A stretch of 64,000 nucleotides of DNA from Cryobacterium sp. BB307 (GCF_012274275.1 NZ_JAANZA010000002.1:248001-312000), one strand, 5' to 3'; counted from the first letter of the stretch, positions 17,746-28,475 are shown. Translations and numbers: made by a program. Notes: generated by a model not told the origin, from the letters alone.

Positions 17746-19227
17746 CTATTCCCAGTCGAGGGTGCGCTGCACCGCCTTCTGCCACTTGGCGTAGCGCGCC
17801 GCGCGCTCGTCTTCTGGCATTGACGGCTCCCACCGGCGGTCCTCGTGCCAGTTGCCGCGCAGCTCAGCCAGCCCGGACCAGAACCCGGTCGCGAGCCCGG
17901 CCGCGTAGGCAGCGCCGAGCGCCGTCGTCTCGGTGACCACAGGGCGGATCACCGGCACGTTCAGGATGTCGGCCTGGAACTGCATCAGCAGCTCGTTGAC
18001 GACCATCCCGCCGTCCACCTTCAGCTTTGAGGCGGGAACACCGGTGTCGGCGGTGACGGCGTCGATCACTTCCCTGGTCTGGAAGGCGGTCGCCTCCAGC
18101 ACCGCCCGGGCGATGTGCCCCTTGTTCACGAACCGGGTGAGTCCGACCAGGGCGCCACGGGCATCCGGGCGCCAGTGCGGCGCAAACAGCCCGGAGAACG
18201 CCGGAACGAAGTAGGCGCCGCCGTTGTCGTCCACGGTTCGCGCGAGCGGTTCGATGTCGTCAGAACTGCCGATGAGCCCGAGGTTGTCGCGCAGCCACTG
18301 CACGAGCGAGCCGGTGACCGCGATCGAGCCCTCGAGCGCATACCGCGGCTCGGCGGCCTCGAGCTGGTAGGCGACGGTGGTGATGAGGCCGTTGCGCGAG
18401 GCGACCGGTTCGGTCCCGGTGCCCACGATCAAGAAGTTGCCGGTGCCGTAGGTGTTCTTCGCCTCGCCCGCCTCGAACGCGGTCTGCCCGAACGTGGCCG
18501 CCTGCTGGTCACCGAGGATGCCCATGATCGGCACCTCGCGCAGCAGGCTCTCGCCGCCGGCGACGCCGAACGAGCCGGACGACGGCCGGATCTCCGGCAG
18601 GAGCGACCGCGGCACGCCGAGAAGAGCGAGCAGCTCGTCGTCCCACTCCAGGGTGCGCAGATCCATGAGCAGGGTGCGGGATGCGTTGGTGACGTCGGTG
18701 AGGTGCTCGCCGCCCGTGAGGTTCCACACCAGCCAACTGTCGATGGTGCCGAAGGCGAGTTCGCCGGCCTCGGCCCGTGCGCGCGCTCCGTCCACGTTGT
18801 CAAGCAACCAGGCGATCTTGGTCCCGGAGAAGTACGTGCTGACCGGCAGGCCGGTCCGCTCACGGAACAGCCCCGCATCCGGCCCGAGACGGTCGACGAT
18901 CGCCTGCGTGCGGGTGTCCTGCCAGACGATCGCGGGAGCGATCGGGCGACCCGTGGCGCGATCCCAGATCACCGTCGTCTCACGCTGGTTGGTGATGCCG
19001 ATGGCGGCGATGCGCAGCCGGGTCGTGTTGGCGCGGGCGAGCACCTGCGCGATCACCTCGCGCGTGTTGTCCCAGATCTCGATGGGGTCGTGCTCCACCC
19101 AGCCGGCGCGCGGGAGCAGCTGTCGGTGTTCCTTCGCGGCGTTGGCGACGATCAGCCCGTCGTGACCGAACAGGATGGCGCGCGTGCTCGTCGTGCCCTG
19201 GTCGATGGCGATGACGTAGTCGCTCAT
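17746..19227 (-). CDS. glpK: Glycerol kinase
   Basis: A 493-residue FGGY kinase making glycerol-3-phosphate. Landmarks: [12 protein letters not shown] near the N-terminus (ATP phosphate), the glycerol-site segment [36 protein letters not shown] and [17 protein letters not shown]. Full length. Its start overlaps the stop of the alpha-hydroxy-acid oxidase upstream by four bases, so both are one operon; no glpF or glpD is adjacent. Confidence 0.96.
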   Translation of the reverse strand: MSDYVIAIDQGTTSTRAILFGHDGLIVANAAKEHRQLLPRAGWVEHDPIEIWDNTREVIAQVLARANTTRLRIAAIGITNQRETTVIWDRATGRPIAPAIVWQDTRTQAIVDRLGPDAGLFRERTGLPVSTYFSGTKIAWLLDNVDGARARAEAGELAFGTIDSWLVWNLTGGEHLTDVTNASRTLLMDLRTLEWDDELLALLGVPRSLLPEIRPSSGSFGVAGGESLLREVPIMGILGDQQAATFGQTAFEAGEAKNTYGTGNFLIVGTGTEPVASRNGLITTVAYQLEAAEPRYALEGSIAVTGSLVQWLRDNLGLIGSSDDIEPLARTVDDNGGAYFVPAFSGLFAPHWRPDARGALVGLTRFVNKGHIARAVLEATAFQTREVIDAVTADTGVPASKLKVDGGMVVNELLMQFQADILNVPVIRPVVTETTALGAAYAAGLATGFWSGLAELRGNWHEDRRWEPSMPEDERAARYAKWQKAVQRTLDWE

Positions 19228-20501
19228 GCCGCCGCCAAGACGTCGCGATTCAGCTCCGCGACCGAGGTGTGACCGGAGAGCCCAAGCGCGAGATCGAATT
19301 CGGCGATGATGTTGCGCAGCACTTCCCGCGCGCCGGCAGCGCCGCCGATCGCGAGACCGTACACGTAGGGTCGGCCGACGAGCACAGCGCTGGCGCCGAG
19401 GGCAAGCGCCTTCAGCACGTCGCTTCCGGTGCGGATGCCGCTGTCGAACAGCACCGGAACGCGCCCGGCGATCCGGTCGACGATGTCCGGCAGCGCCGCA
19501 GCCGATCCGATCGCGCCGTCGAGCTGACGGCCTCCGTGATTGGAGACGATGATGCCGTCGACGCCGGCGTCGAGAGCCTTCTCGGCGTCATCCGGATGCT
19601 GGAGGCCCTTCACAACGATCGGCAGGTCGGTGTGCTCGCGAACGAACGCGAGGTCGGGCCAGGTGAGCGAGGAGCGGGAGAACACGTCCAGGAAGGTCTC
19701 GACGGCTGCCCGCGGTTCCGCGCTGCGCAGGTTGTCGCGGAACCGGCCGGGGTAGCGGCGGGTCATGTCGATGAGCGTCCGAATCGCCGCGCGCGTCACC
19801 TTCGGCCTCGGGCCGGCGGGTTGCGACGCTCGCTTGCGCACGAGTTCACGAAATACCGGGTCGCTCGTGTACTGCGCGATGCCCATGCCGTGGATGAACG
19901 GCAGGTACGCCAGATCGAGGTCGCGTGGCCGCCAGCCGAGCATGTGCGTGTCCAGGGTGACGACGATGGCCTGAGCGCCGGATGCCTCGGCGCGTCGCAC
20001 GAGGCTGGCAACCAAGTCGTCGGAGCTGCTCCAGTACAGCTGGAACCAGTGCGGCGCGTCGCCCGTGGCCGCCGCGGTGTCCTCCATGGGCACCGAGGCC
20101 TGGTTCGAGAACACAAACGGGACCCGCAGCTCTGCGCACGCTCGCGCGGCCTCGAGGTCTCCGTTCTTGTGGGCGAGCTCGAGCACTCCGACCGGTGCGG
20201 CCAGCACGGGTGTGTCGTAGCGGTGCCCGAACAGCTCGATGGACAGGTCGCGGTGGGAGACGTCTCGCAGCATCCGGGGCACGATCTGCCAGCGGTCGAG
20301 AGCCGCGCGGTTGGCGGCGGTCGTCCACTCAGTGCCGCTCGAACCGGCGATATACGCCCAGGCTGCGGGGGAGAGGGCCTTCTCCGCGGCCCGCTCAAGC
20401 GTCTGCGCCGAGGCGGGCGTGATGGGTCTGAGTCCGGTCGCACCATTCCGATAGACGATCGTCTGAACCCTGCGGCCATAACCCGGGACGGTGTGCGACA
20501 T
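19224..20501 (-). CDS. FMN-dependent alpha-hydroxy-acid oxidase, lactate 2-monooxygenase-like
   Basis: A 425-residue FMN enzyme of the lactate oxidase/dehydrogenase family. Segments such as [47 protein letters not shown] (active-site His/Arg) and [30 protein letters not shown] resemble lactate 2-monooxygenase of Mycobacterium, which turns lactate into acetate and CO2. A plain dehydrogenase or another 2-hydroxy acid substrate remains possible. Start ATG 20501 has GGAGG upstream; a TTG seven codons earlier is unlikely. It is coupled to glpK, suggesting joint use of glycerol and lactate as carbon sources. Confidence 0.88.
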   Translation of the reverse strand: MSHTVPGYGRRVQTIVYRNGATGLRPITPASAQTLERAAEKALSPAAWAYIAGSSGTEWTTAANRAALDRWQIVPRMLRDVSHRDLSIELFGHRYDTPVLAAPVGVLELAHKNGDLEAARACAELRVPFVFSNQASVPMEDTAAATGDAPHWFQLYWSSSDDLVASLVRRAEASGAQAIVVTLDTHMLGWRPRDLDLAYLPFIHGMGIAQYTSDPVFRELVRKRASQPAGPRPKVTRAAIRTLIDMTRRYPGRFRDNLRSAEPRAAVETFLDVFSRSSLTWPDLAFVREHTDLPIVVKGLQHPDDAEKALDAGVDGIIVSNHGGRQLDGAIGSAAALPDIVDRIAGRVPVLFDSGIRTGSDVLKALALGASAVLVGRPYVYGLAIGGAAGAREVLRNIIAEFDLALGLSGHTSVAELNRDVLAAA

Positions 20502-20626
20502 TGAAGATCCCTCCGAGCCCAACTGTAACGGTCAGGCTCGGGGGAGCGATCTCTCCGCGAACAACGCGCCTGCCCGCCCGGAGTGAAAGTCTGCTGACAG
20601 CCCACTCCGCGGCGGTGAGCGCGGCG

Positions 20627-20632
20627 TACCCT
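20627..20632 (+). promoter_or_regulatory. Candidate -10 box for a leaderless small gene
   Basis: TACCCT matches TANNNT and ends six bases before ATG 20639. Confidence 0.45.
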
Positions 20633-20638
20633 GACCTT

Positions 20639-20932
20639 ATGAAGAAGGTAGATAGCGCGAAGGGCCGCCGGTCTTACGCAACGCCCTTCAACTGGCTCGA
20701 CAACAAGTTGGAGCGCTTCGTCTCCCCACAGTTGGGACCGTGGGAAGAGTCGGCGCCCTCCGAGGCGACCTGCCCGGTGTGCGGTCACGATATGGCCGAA
20801 CACGTGGTGGACCGTTCCAAGGAGAACCAGGTTCTGCACTGCCCCGCGCCACCGCTCGCCAACTACGAGCGTGACCCGGATGCGCCGCTCAACGAGCTGG
20901 GAATGCCGAAGCACAAGACGGAGCAGCTCTAG
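20639..20932 (+). CDS. Conserved hypothetical protein with a possible zinc-binding CxxC
   Basis: A 97-residue protein I cannot name. It starts MKKVDSAKGRRSYATPFNW and contains CPVCGHDMAEH followed 21 residues later by HCP, a pattern that could bind zinc. The C-terminus (LNELGMPKHK) is hydrophilic. An extension of the frame upstream overlaps the divergent oxidase gene, so ATG 20639, just after a -10 box, is chosen. Codon bias is native. Confidence 0.7.
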   Translation: MKKVDSAKGRRSYATPFNWLDNKLERFVSPQLGPWEESAPSEATCPVCGHDMAEHVVDRSKENQVLHCPAPPLANYERDPDAPLNELGMPKHKTEQL

Positions 20933-20944
20933 AGAACGGCGGTG

Positions 20945-20968
20945 CGGATGCCGTCACGGCGGCATCCG
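20945..20968. terminator. Hairpin between convergent genes
   Basis: Nine-bp stem CGGATGCCG/CGGCATCCG with a six-base loop lies between the small gene ending at 20932 and the convergent gene ending at 20985. Confidence 0.6.
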
Positions 20969-20984
20969 TTGGTACGACCTGCGG

Positions 20985-22070
20985 TTAGGGGTTGTGGCGC
21001 TCGACTCCCAGCCACGCGGCGAGATCGTCAAGCTCCGCCTGTACCGCTGCAGCCGTGTCGGTATCGAACGGCACGTCCTCGTGGATCGCACGAACGGTGA
21101 GCTTCTTTCCCTTGCGGTCGACGACGGCGTCGACCTTCCCGACAAGGCGGTCGTCGTGCAGGATCGGCAGTGCGAAGTAGCCCCACTTGCGTTTCCCCTC
21201 TGGCTTGTACATCTCCAGCTGGTAATCGAACTCGAACAGGTGCCCGGCACGAGCGCGGTCGTAGCTGAGCCGGTCGAAGGGGGAGAGGAGCGCTGTCCGT
21301 CCCTCGAACGGCTGCCCGAGCAGGGTCGGGTCGACCCGCCAGGTGCCCTTGACCCCATCGACGACGGCCTCTTCGCCCGCGTCCTCCACGTACACCTGCT
21401 CGATGGCCTGCTCGGTGGCGGACGCGCGTGCGATGCCGAGCGCGGCGAGCCGGCGGGAATTGCGGATGCGACGGGCCTCGTCCGGGGGAAGCGGTACAAC
21501 ATCCGCGGGGTAGACCCGTTCGGCGAGGTCCCAGAAGCGTTCGCGCCCATCACGCCGGGAGATCGCGATCTCGCCACGGCGGAGCAGCAACTCGAGCATC
21601 TGGGTGACGTTGCGGTTGTTGGACCATCCGGTCGACTGCCATGACACCTGGCTGGTGTCCGGGATGTCGCGCGACTTGAGTGGTCCCTCGGCGCGCAGCC
21701 GATCGAGGATGTCGGTGCGGAAGCGATCGTTGGCAGCCAGCCATTCGCGCCCGCGTGCAGAATGCGGCACATCGGCCATGGAGGCGAGGAAGAGCGGCAG
21801 ATCGTCCATTGGGCGGATCATGGCGTCAAGTTCGAAGAGTGTGCGATCGTGCTCCAGGGCCCGAGAGAGATCGGCGGGGCGATAGGCGCTGCCGAGTCGT
21901 GTCCACGCGACGAGGTCGGCCGCCGGCGCGATCGCCGCAGTGGGGTCGACCTGCAGGAGCGTCAGGTGCTTGACGGTTGACAGCAGGTCGGCCGGACGCC
22001 CAGCGGTCAGCAGCTGCGCTCGGACAGCGATGCGTCGGGCCTCGGTGCGGTCGAGTTGGTGCTGCGCCAT
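20985..22070 (-). CDS. Winged-helix protein of the YcaQ/AlkZ-like family
   Basis: A 361-residue member of the HTH_42 family, which includes the DNA glycosylases AlkZ (interstrand crosslink repair, in antibiotic producers) and E. coli YcaQ. The N-terminal winged helix opens ARRIAVRAQLLTAGRPADLLSTVKHLTLLQVDP; the Gln-Val-Asp there fits the catalytic Q-x-Q/Q-x-D motif of the family. Later segments (WRVDPTLLGQPFEGRTALLSPFDRLSYDR) match the barrel-like C-terminal part. Crosslink unhooking is an inference from the family. ATG at 22070 is a normal start; the gene is divergent from the YCII-sigma pair. Confidence 0.82.
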   Translation of the reverse strand: MAQHQLDRTEARRIAVRAQLLTAGRPADLLSTVKHLTLLQVDPTAAIAPAADLVAWTRLGSAYRPADLSRALEHDRTLFELDAMIRPMDDLPLFLASMADVPHSARGREWLAANDRFRTDILDRLRAEGPLKSRDIPDTSQVSWQSTGWSNNRNVTQMLELLLRRGEIAISRRDGRERFWDLAERVYPADVVPLPPDEARRIRNSRRLAALGIARASATEQAIEQVYVEDAGEEAVVDGVKGTWRVDPTLLGQPFEGRTALLSPFDRLSYDRARAGHLFEFDYQLEMYKPEGKRKWGYFALPILHDDRLVGKVDAVVDRKGKKLTVRAIHEDVPFDTDTAAAVQAELDDLAAWLGVERHNP

Positions 22071-22113
22071 GGCGCCGACACTACCGACCGGCGCCGATAA
22101 ATCTGGCGTTTGG

Positions 22114-22140
22114 TGTCGGATTCAGGCGAGAGTGTTCGTA
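22114..22140 (+). promoter_or_regulatory. Candidate ECF-sigma promoter upstream of the YCII-sigma operon
   Basis: TGTCGG (22114-22119), then 15 bases, then TTCGTA (22135-22140). The -35 half is close to the TGTCGA reported for ECF42-type sigma factors. If correct, the sigma factor at 22512 would control its own operon. The assignment is tentative. Confidence 0.3.
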
Positions 22141-22191
22141 GAGGAGGTAAACGGCCGTTCAGTGGCCAGACCTCAAAGGAGTTGACACACC

Positions 22192-22515
22192 GTGAAGTAC
22201 ATGGTTTCCGTGATCGATGACAGGACCGCATCCGGCACCTCGGACGAGATGGTTGCCATCGATGCCTTCAACGAACGAGTTGTGGCAGATGGCCACTGGG
22301 TTCTCGCCGGTGGCCTCGCGTCACCGAGCGCCTCGACCGTCATCGACGGGCGAGGGGAGGAGCCGGTGTTCACCGACGGGCCGTTCCTCGAGTCGAAGGA
22401 GCACATCGCGGGCTTCTGGATCTTCGAGGCCCCCGATCTCGAAACGGCGCTGGAACTCGCAGTCGACGGATCAAAGGCCTGCAACCGGCGGGTTGAGGTG
22501 CGACCGTTCCTGTGA
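22192..22515 (+). CDS. YCII-related (DGPF) domain protein
   Basis: A 107-residue YCII-family protein. It starts MKYMVSVIDDRT and has the family's FTDGPFLESKEHIAGFWIFEA core with the DGPF tetrapeptide. Such proteins are regularly encoded next to ECF42 sigma factors, as here, but their biochemical job is unclear. GTG start, with AAAGGAG ten bases upstream. The stop overlaps the GTG of the sigma gene (GTGA), so the two are coupled. Confidence 0.9.
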   Translation: MKYMVSVIDDRTASGTSDEMVAIDAFNERVVADGHWVLAGGLASPSASTVIDGRGEEPVFTDGPFLESKEHIAGFWIFEAPDLETALELAVDGSKACNRRVEVRPFL

Positions 22516-23747
22516 TCAGCGCCACAGATGCGATCAGCCGTGCCCACCAAGAGGAGTGGGGCCGGCTGGTCGCCATGCTGGCCCGACGCTTCGGCGATCT
22601 CGACATCGCCGAGGAGTCGGTGGCTGAAGCGTTCGCAATCGCCGCGGAGCGCTGGCCGGGGGGCGGTGTGCCGCCCAACCCTGGCGGGTGGCTGACGACC
22701 ACGGCCAACCGCAAGGCGATCGATCGCATCCGCCGAGAGAGCAAGCGCATCGACAGGCAGCACGAGGCTCAGTTGATGCAGGACGCCACCGAGGCCGAGC
22801 AGGCTGGCGCGATCGAGGATGAGCGGCTCCGGTTGATCTTCACGTGCTGCCATCCCGCGCTGGCGATGGAGGCCAGGGTGGCGTTGACACTCCGGTTGAT
22901 CGGCGGGCTGAGCGTCGCCGAGATCGCCCGTGCCTTTCTGGTGTCGGAGGTCGCGATGGGGCAGCGGATCACCCGGGCCAAGGCCAAGATCCGGGCCGCC
23001 CGGATCCCATACGGGGTGCCGACGGGCGAGGATCTGCCGCGGCGGGTGTCCGGTGTTCTGGCTGTCCTCTTCCTGATCTTCAACGAGGGCTATCTGGCCA
23101 CCAGCGCCGATGCCGATCCCATCCGGAGCGAGCTGACTGCCGAGGCCATTCGGCTGAATCGGGTGCTGTGCTCCCTCATGCCGGATGACGGCGAGGCTGT
23201 CGGGCTGCTGGCGCTGATGCTCCTGACCGAATCGCGGCGCCGCGCGCGGGTCTCGGCCAGCGGGGAGCTCGTGCCGCTTGACCAGCAGGACCGGGGATCC
23301 TGGGATGCGGAACTCATCGCCGAGGGCCATGGTCTTGTGCGGCAATGCCTCGCATCCGGAGCGGCTCCCGGTCGCTATCAGCTGTTGGCGGCCATCAACG
23401 CCGTGCATACCTCGGCTCGCGACTTTCGCGACACCGACTGGTCGCAGGTGGTGGCCCTGTACGACCAGCTCGCACGCCTCGACCCGTCTTCGATCGTCGC
23501 GCTGAACCGCGCCATCGCGGTTGCCGAGGTCGACGGCCCGGATGTTGCGCTCGCGACGGTGGACCAGCTTGAGGAAAAGTTGAGAGACTATCACGCGTTC
23601 CATGCCACGCGTGCGGAGTTGCTTCGACGTGTCGGTCGCAGCAGGGACGCACGAGAGGCATATGACAAAGCCGTCGAACTGGCGGGCAACACGGCGGAAG
23701 TCGCGTACCTGACCCGCCGCCGAGACCAGCTGGGGGAGCGGGACTAG
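22512..23747 (+). CDS. ECF RNA polymerase sigma factor with C-terminal extension (ECF42-like)
   Basis: A 411-residue sigma factor. Region 2 covers about residues 10-75 (LARRFGDLDIAEESVAEAFAIA), region 4 about 110-165 (LRLIGGLSVAEIARAFLVSEVAMGQRITRAKAKI). The rest is the long DUF6596/TPR-like extension (EGYLATSADADPIRSEL, then LLAAINAVHTSARDFRDTDW) that marks ECF42-type factors. There is no anti-sigma gene nearby; in this class the extension and possibly the YCII partner are thought to control activity. Coupled to the YCII gene. Confidence 0.9.
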   Translation: MISATDAISRAHQEEWGRLVAMLARRFGDLDIAEESVAEAFAIAAERWPGGGVPPNPGGWLTTTANRKAIDRIRRESKRIDRQHEAQLMQDATEAEQAGAIEDERLRLIFTCCHPALAMEARVALTLRLIGGLSVAEIARAFLVSEVAMGQRITRAKAKIRAARIPYGVPTGEDLPRRVSGVLAVLFLIFNEGYLATSADADPIRSELTAEAIRLNRVLCSLMPDDGEAVGLLALMLLTESRRRARVSASGELVPLDQQDRGSWDAELIAEGHGLVRQCLASGAAPGRYQLLAAINAVHTSARDFRDTDWSQVVALYDQLARLDPSSIVALNRAIAVAEVDGPDVALATVDQLEEKLRDYHAFHATRAELLRRVGRSRDAREAYDKAVELAGNTAEVAYLTRRRDQLGERD

Positions 23748-23765
23748 GGGAGAGGTCGGGCAGGG

Positions 23766-24200
23766 TCACTGGAGGCAGAATTCGTTCCCTTCCGGATCCT
23801 GCATCTGGTAGTAGTACTCCGGCCACGGGCCCCAGGTCTGTTCGATGCGGCGGACAACCGTTGCCCCGAGCGCGACGAGTCGATCCTTCTCGCCGTCGAT
23901 TCTCGAGTGGTCGGATGGGGCAGCATCCGGGTCCCGGCCCACGTTGACATCCAGGTGAATTCGGTTTCGACCTTGCTTGACACTGTCAGCGTGATGGAAG
24001 AAGAACCTGGGGCCCTTGCCTTCCGGGTCCTCGGCGAGTGCCCTGGAGGCGAGGTCGGCCTCCGTCAGTCCTGAGTCCAGGAGCTGCTGTCTCAGTGGGT
24101 CTTCCCAGTCCAGCTTGGGGTAACCGAACACCTCGGCCCAGAAGTGGGCGAGCGATCTGGGATCGTTCGCGTACATGGTGATGTTTCCGAGCGTGACCAC
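23766..24200 (-). CDS. VOC superfamily protein (glyoxalase-like)
   Basis: A 144-residue single-chain VOC fold protein with two beta-alpha-beta halves (GNITMYANDPRSLAHFWAEVFGYP, and GRNRIHLDVNV into YYYQMQDPEGNEFCLQ). His and Glu positions of the metal site are present. The family includes glyoxalases, dioxygenases and antibiotic-binding proteins, and the substrate cannot be told. GTG start with GGGAGG six bases upstream. It sits between the sigma gene and the Erm gene; the erm gene upstream points the same way, 44 bases apart, so a shared transcript is possible. Confidence 0.82.
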   Translation of the reverse strand: MVTLGNITMYANDPRSLAHFWAEVFGYPKLDWEDPLRQQLLDSGLTEADLASRALAEDPEGKGPRFFFHHADSVKQGRNRIHLDVNVGRDPDAAPSDHSRIDGEKDRLVALGATVVRRIEQTWGPWPEYYYQMQDPEGNEFCLQ

Positions 24201-24244
24201 TGCTGCCTCCCGGCGTCATGGGCGGTTGGTGCTTGCCGCCGAGA

Positions 24245-25009
24245 CTACAACCGCCCGAGGTCGGCCCACAGTGATGCCCACTGGGCAGGGGAGAGGTCGC
24301 GAGGCAGGCTGCCGGCGCGAATGCGCGTTCGGTCGATCGCTCGCTGAACTGTTTTGGCGTCACGCCGTGAAGCGCCTTGGATGATGCGGGGGAGCGTGCC
24401 ACCGGATCCGGTGAACACCGCGCGGACGAAGGTCTCGTACCCGCGCCGTTCCTTGGCCGGGACGAGAGGCGACTGGCGCCGCGTGATGCGGAGCAGGCCT
24501 CCGTCGACAGTGGGTCGGGGTGTGAAGCACCAGGCGGGGATTCGACCGTGCAGCTCGAACTCGAACCACGGAGCCGACTGCGCCGACATCATCGTGCGCC
24601 CGCCGACACCAGCTCGCTTGCGGGCGACCTCCCATTGCGTCAACAGCACCGCGTGATGCCAGGCGGTGTCATCGAGCAGGCGTCGCAGGATGGGCGTTGT
24701 CAGGTGGAAGGGGATGTTTCCCACGACGACCGGAGCGTCGAGCGGGTAGCGCAAGGCGTCGGCGTGCTCGATCCGCACCTGAGGCAGGGTGCGCCGCAAT
24801 CGACGAACCCGGTGTTCATCGATTTCGATGGCCGTCAACGGGCGTCCCAGTGCGGCGATAGTGCGCGTGAGCGCGCCGTCGCCTGCGCCGATCTCGAGAA
24901 TTGGACCGCTGGTATCCGCCACGAGAGCGGCGATCCGATGGATGGTGGGTTGGTGGTTCAGAAAGTTCTGGCCGAGTTCGTGTCGGCCGCCGTGCAATGA
25001 ACGAGGCAT
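24245..25009 (-). CDS. erm: Erm-type 23S rRNA (adenine-N6) methyltransferase
   Basis: A 254-residue rRNA methylase of the Erm family, which methylates A2058 of 23S rRNA and blocks macrolides, lincosamides and streptogramin B. The N-terminus GGRHELGQNFLNHQPTIHRI is Erm-like; LEIGAGDGALT is SAM motif I, and NIPFHLTTPILRRLL is the adenine-binding motif IV. It is shorter than a housekeeping RsmA, and its NIPF motif is not the RsmA NLPY form. GGAG seven bases before the ATG is inside a hairpin (25014-25040), and a leader peptide lies 130 bases upstream. I therefore infer macrolide-inducible expression. It neighbours other resistance-like genes. Confidence 0.85.
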   Translation of the reverse strand: MPRSLHGGRHELGQNFLNHQPTIHRIAALVADTSGPILEIGAGDGALTRTIAALGRPLTAIEIDEHRVRRLRRTLPQVRIEHADALRYPLDAPVVVGNIPFHLTTPILRRLLDDTAWHHAVLLTQWEVARKRAGVGGRTMMSAQSAPWFEFELHGRIPAWCFTPRPTVDGGLLRITRRQSPLVPAKERRGYETFVRAVFTGSGGTLPRIIQGASRRDAKTVQRAIDRTRIRAGSLPRDLSPAQWASLWADLGRL

Positions 25010-25013
25010 GAGC

Positions 25014-25040
25014 GCGCTCCAAAAGAGTGTGTTGGAGCAC
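25014..25040 (-). promoter_or_regulatory. Hairpin masking the erm ribosome-binding site
   Basis: On the minus strand GTGCTCCAA, a nine-base loop, then TTGGAGCGC form a 9-bp stem (one G-U pair). The 3' arm contains the GGAG ribosome site of erm, seven bases from its ATG. Closing the hairpin would block translation, the usual arrangement in inducible erm genes. Confidence 0.7.
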
Positions 25041-25079
25041 CCCGACGGCAGGGCGAAATGGGTACGCGAAAGCTGCCTG

Positions 25080-25142
25080 TCCGAGGTGCAGGTGACATCT
25101 CGGAGGACGGCGCGTTATGCGTGCGAGAGCGAGCGCGCCGTC
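25080..25142 (-). promoter_or_regulatory. Two further hairpins in the erm leader RNA
   Basis: A perfect 9-bp repeat (GACGGCGCG at 25134-25142 with CGCGCCGTC at 25106-25114 on the minus strand) begins right at the leader stop codon, and a 6-bp stem TCCGAG/CTCGGA follows (25080-25104). GGCGCG/CGCGCC segments also occur at 25171-25177 and 25144-25149 inside the leader coding sequence. Four mutually pairing segments therefore exist, as in an attenuator. Confidence 0.55.
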
Positions 25143-25206
25143 AGGCGCGGCGGTCGCGGAAAGTGTAGAAGCGCGCCATCGCGGGCGCGGAAAGTATCAT
25201 CCCCAT
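25141..25206 (-). CDS. Erm leader peptide (21 residues)
   Basis: A short frame from ATG 25206 to TGA, 131 bases upstream of erm. The product begins MGMILSAPAM and ends FRDRRA. Arg-Asp-Arg (residues 17-19) fits the +X+ motif at which macrolide-bound ribosomes stall. A promoter-like TACGGT ends seven bases before its ATG, so it would be translated first on the transcript. A ribosome halted at Arg17-Arg19 would cover the GC-rich segment at 25144-25149 and disturb the downstream pairing. Function is inferred from layout and motif only. Confidence 0.55.
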   Translation of the reverse strand: MGMILSAPAMARFYTFRDRRA

Positions 25207-25213
25207 GGACACG

Positions 25214-25243
25214 ACCGTAGCATCAGTCAGGTTTGCTGGCCAA
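25214..25243 (-). promoter_or_regulatory. Promoter of the erm leader transcript
   Basis: Minus-strand TTGGCC (25238-25243), 18-base spacer, TACGGT (25214-25219), then seven bases to the leader ATG. This is a fair match to the TTGACA/TANNNT actinobacterial consensus. Confidence 0.5.
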
Positions 25244-25315
25244 CGCCGTCGGTGACGCCACGCATCCCGTCAACACCAGAACTGCGCCAAGAACCCCTAA
25301 CGCGCGTATCCGCAT
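25223..25315 (-). CDS. Thirty-residue lipoprotein signal peptide frame, possible gene remnant
   Basis: A 30-residue frame that is almost only a lipoprotein signal: start MRIRALGVLG, hydrophobic core AVLVLTGC with a lipobox cysteine at residue 18, then 12 more residues to a TGA. It may be the stump of a lost lipoprotein gene or a genuine mini-lipoprotein. Its 3' end overlaps the presumed erm leader promoter. No ribosome site is evident. Confidence 0.35.
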   Translation of the reverse strand: MRIRALGVLGAVLVLTGCVASPTALASKPD

Positions 25316-25365
25316 GCGAGGAGTCTGGCAGACCCGTGGGGAGCGGTGCAGAATCTCAAACTGAC

Positions 25366-25379
25366 ATAATCGACATTAT
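25366..25379. repeat. AT-rich palindrome, possible operator
   Basis: ATAAT-CGAC-ATTAT stands out in GC-rich surroundings, between the 30-residue lipoprotein frame and the membrane protein gene at 25465. It could be a regulator site or part of a promoter. Confidence 0.3.
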
Positions 25380-25464
25380 CGGAGACTAAGGACGTTGCCC
25401 GAGAGGGGTCTTCTGCCGGGCCCTGGGTCTCTGACAGAGTGTTGCGCAGTCGAGAGGATTCCGC

Positions 25465-25977
25465 GTGTCCGATACGAGCGACAGCACAACGCTGAGCGTC
25501 ACCTCGAGCACACTGCCAGGTGCCGACCTGCTTGCACTCGTGCGCCGGCTGATCGTCGCGGCCATCATCGCCGCTGTCGTCTATTCGGCATTGATGTCTG
25601 GAAGCAAGGGTGGCTGTCCGGGCATCGTCCCCGTATCCGGCGGTCGCACCGGATCGTTCGAGTCGACGGTGGACGTGGTGCGGTCGTGCGTGAACCTGTC
25701 GCTCCGTCCCAGCCCGCTTGTGTACATCGCGCTCGCGCTGATCGTCGTGTGGGCCATCGGCGCTGTCTTGCGAAAGGCACACGACGAGCAGGAAGCGACG
25801 CGCATCTTGGAGCGAGCGGTCGTCATCGTCAATGTGGTCGCGCTCGGGTCTGTCCTGATCAGTCAGGTGTGGTTCTGGCTGATCCCGCTCGACAACTGGG
25901 TCGGCGGCGGAACATTCTTCTACCCGTTCCCATTCGGCGTGGTCGATCTCGAGATCTCACCCATGACGACCAGGTGA
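25465..25977 (+). CDS. Hypothetical membrane protein with three predicted helices
   Basis: A 170-residue protein I do not recognise. The first 25 residues are Ser/Thr rich. Hydrophobic segments lie at about 27-43 (RLIVAAIIAAVVYSALM), 85-103 (LVYIALALIVVWAIGAVL) and 118-140 (VVIVNVVALGSVLISQVWFWLI). Cysteines occur in KGGCPGI and RSCVNL between the first two helices, likely outside the cell. GTG start with GAGAGG upstream. It lies between the Erm and UvrA-like genes; a link to resistance is not shown. Confidence 0.7.
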   Translation: MSDTSDSTTLSVTSSTLPGADLLALVRRLIVAAIIAAVVYSALMSGSKGGCPGIVPVSGGRTGSFESTVDVVRSCVNLSLRPSPLVYIALALIVVWAIGAVLRKAHDEQEATRILERAVVIVNVVALGSVLISQVWFWLIPLDNWVGGGTFFYPFPFGVVDLEISPMTTR

Positions 25978-26017
25978 TCATCGCTCAATTCAGCACGCTC
26001 ATCCCACCATCTCGCAT

Positions 26018-26076
26018 CGAGTTGCCCACTTCGGCCCCAAAACGGTGCCGGGAATGGGGCGAAAGTGGGCAACTCG
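26018..26076. repeat. Long inverted repeat between convergent genes
   Basis: Arms of 21 bases (26018-26038 and 26056-26076), 19 of 21 paired, starting CGAGTTGCCCACTT. It lies between the membrane protein and UvrA-like genes. It could be a two-way terminator or a member of a dispersed palindromic repeat family; a second copy is not visible in this window. Confidence 0.7.
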
Positions 26077-26093
26077 AGGCTATGAGAGCGCTG

Positions 26094-28475
<2,382 letters not shown>

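Noticed and set aside
24245-25009. Housekeeping 16S dimethyladenosine methylase (RsmA/KsgA)
   Set aside because: The protein is short, has the Erm-type N-terminus and NIPF motif, and has an inducible-style leader. RsmA usually reads NLPY.
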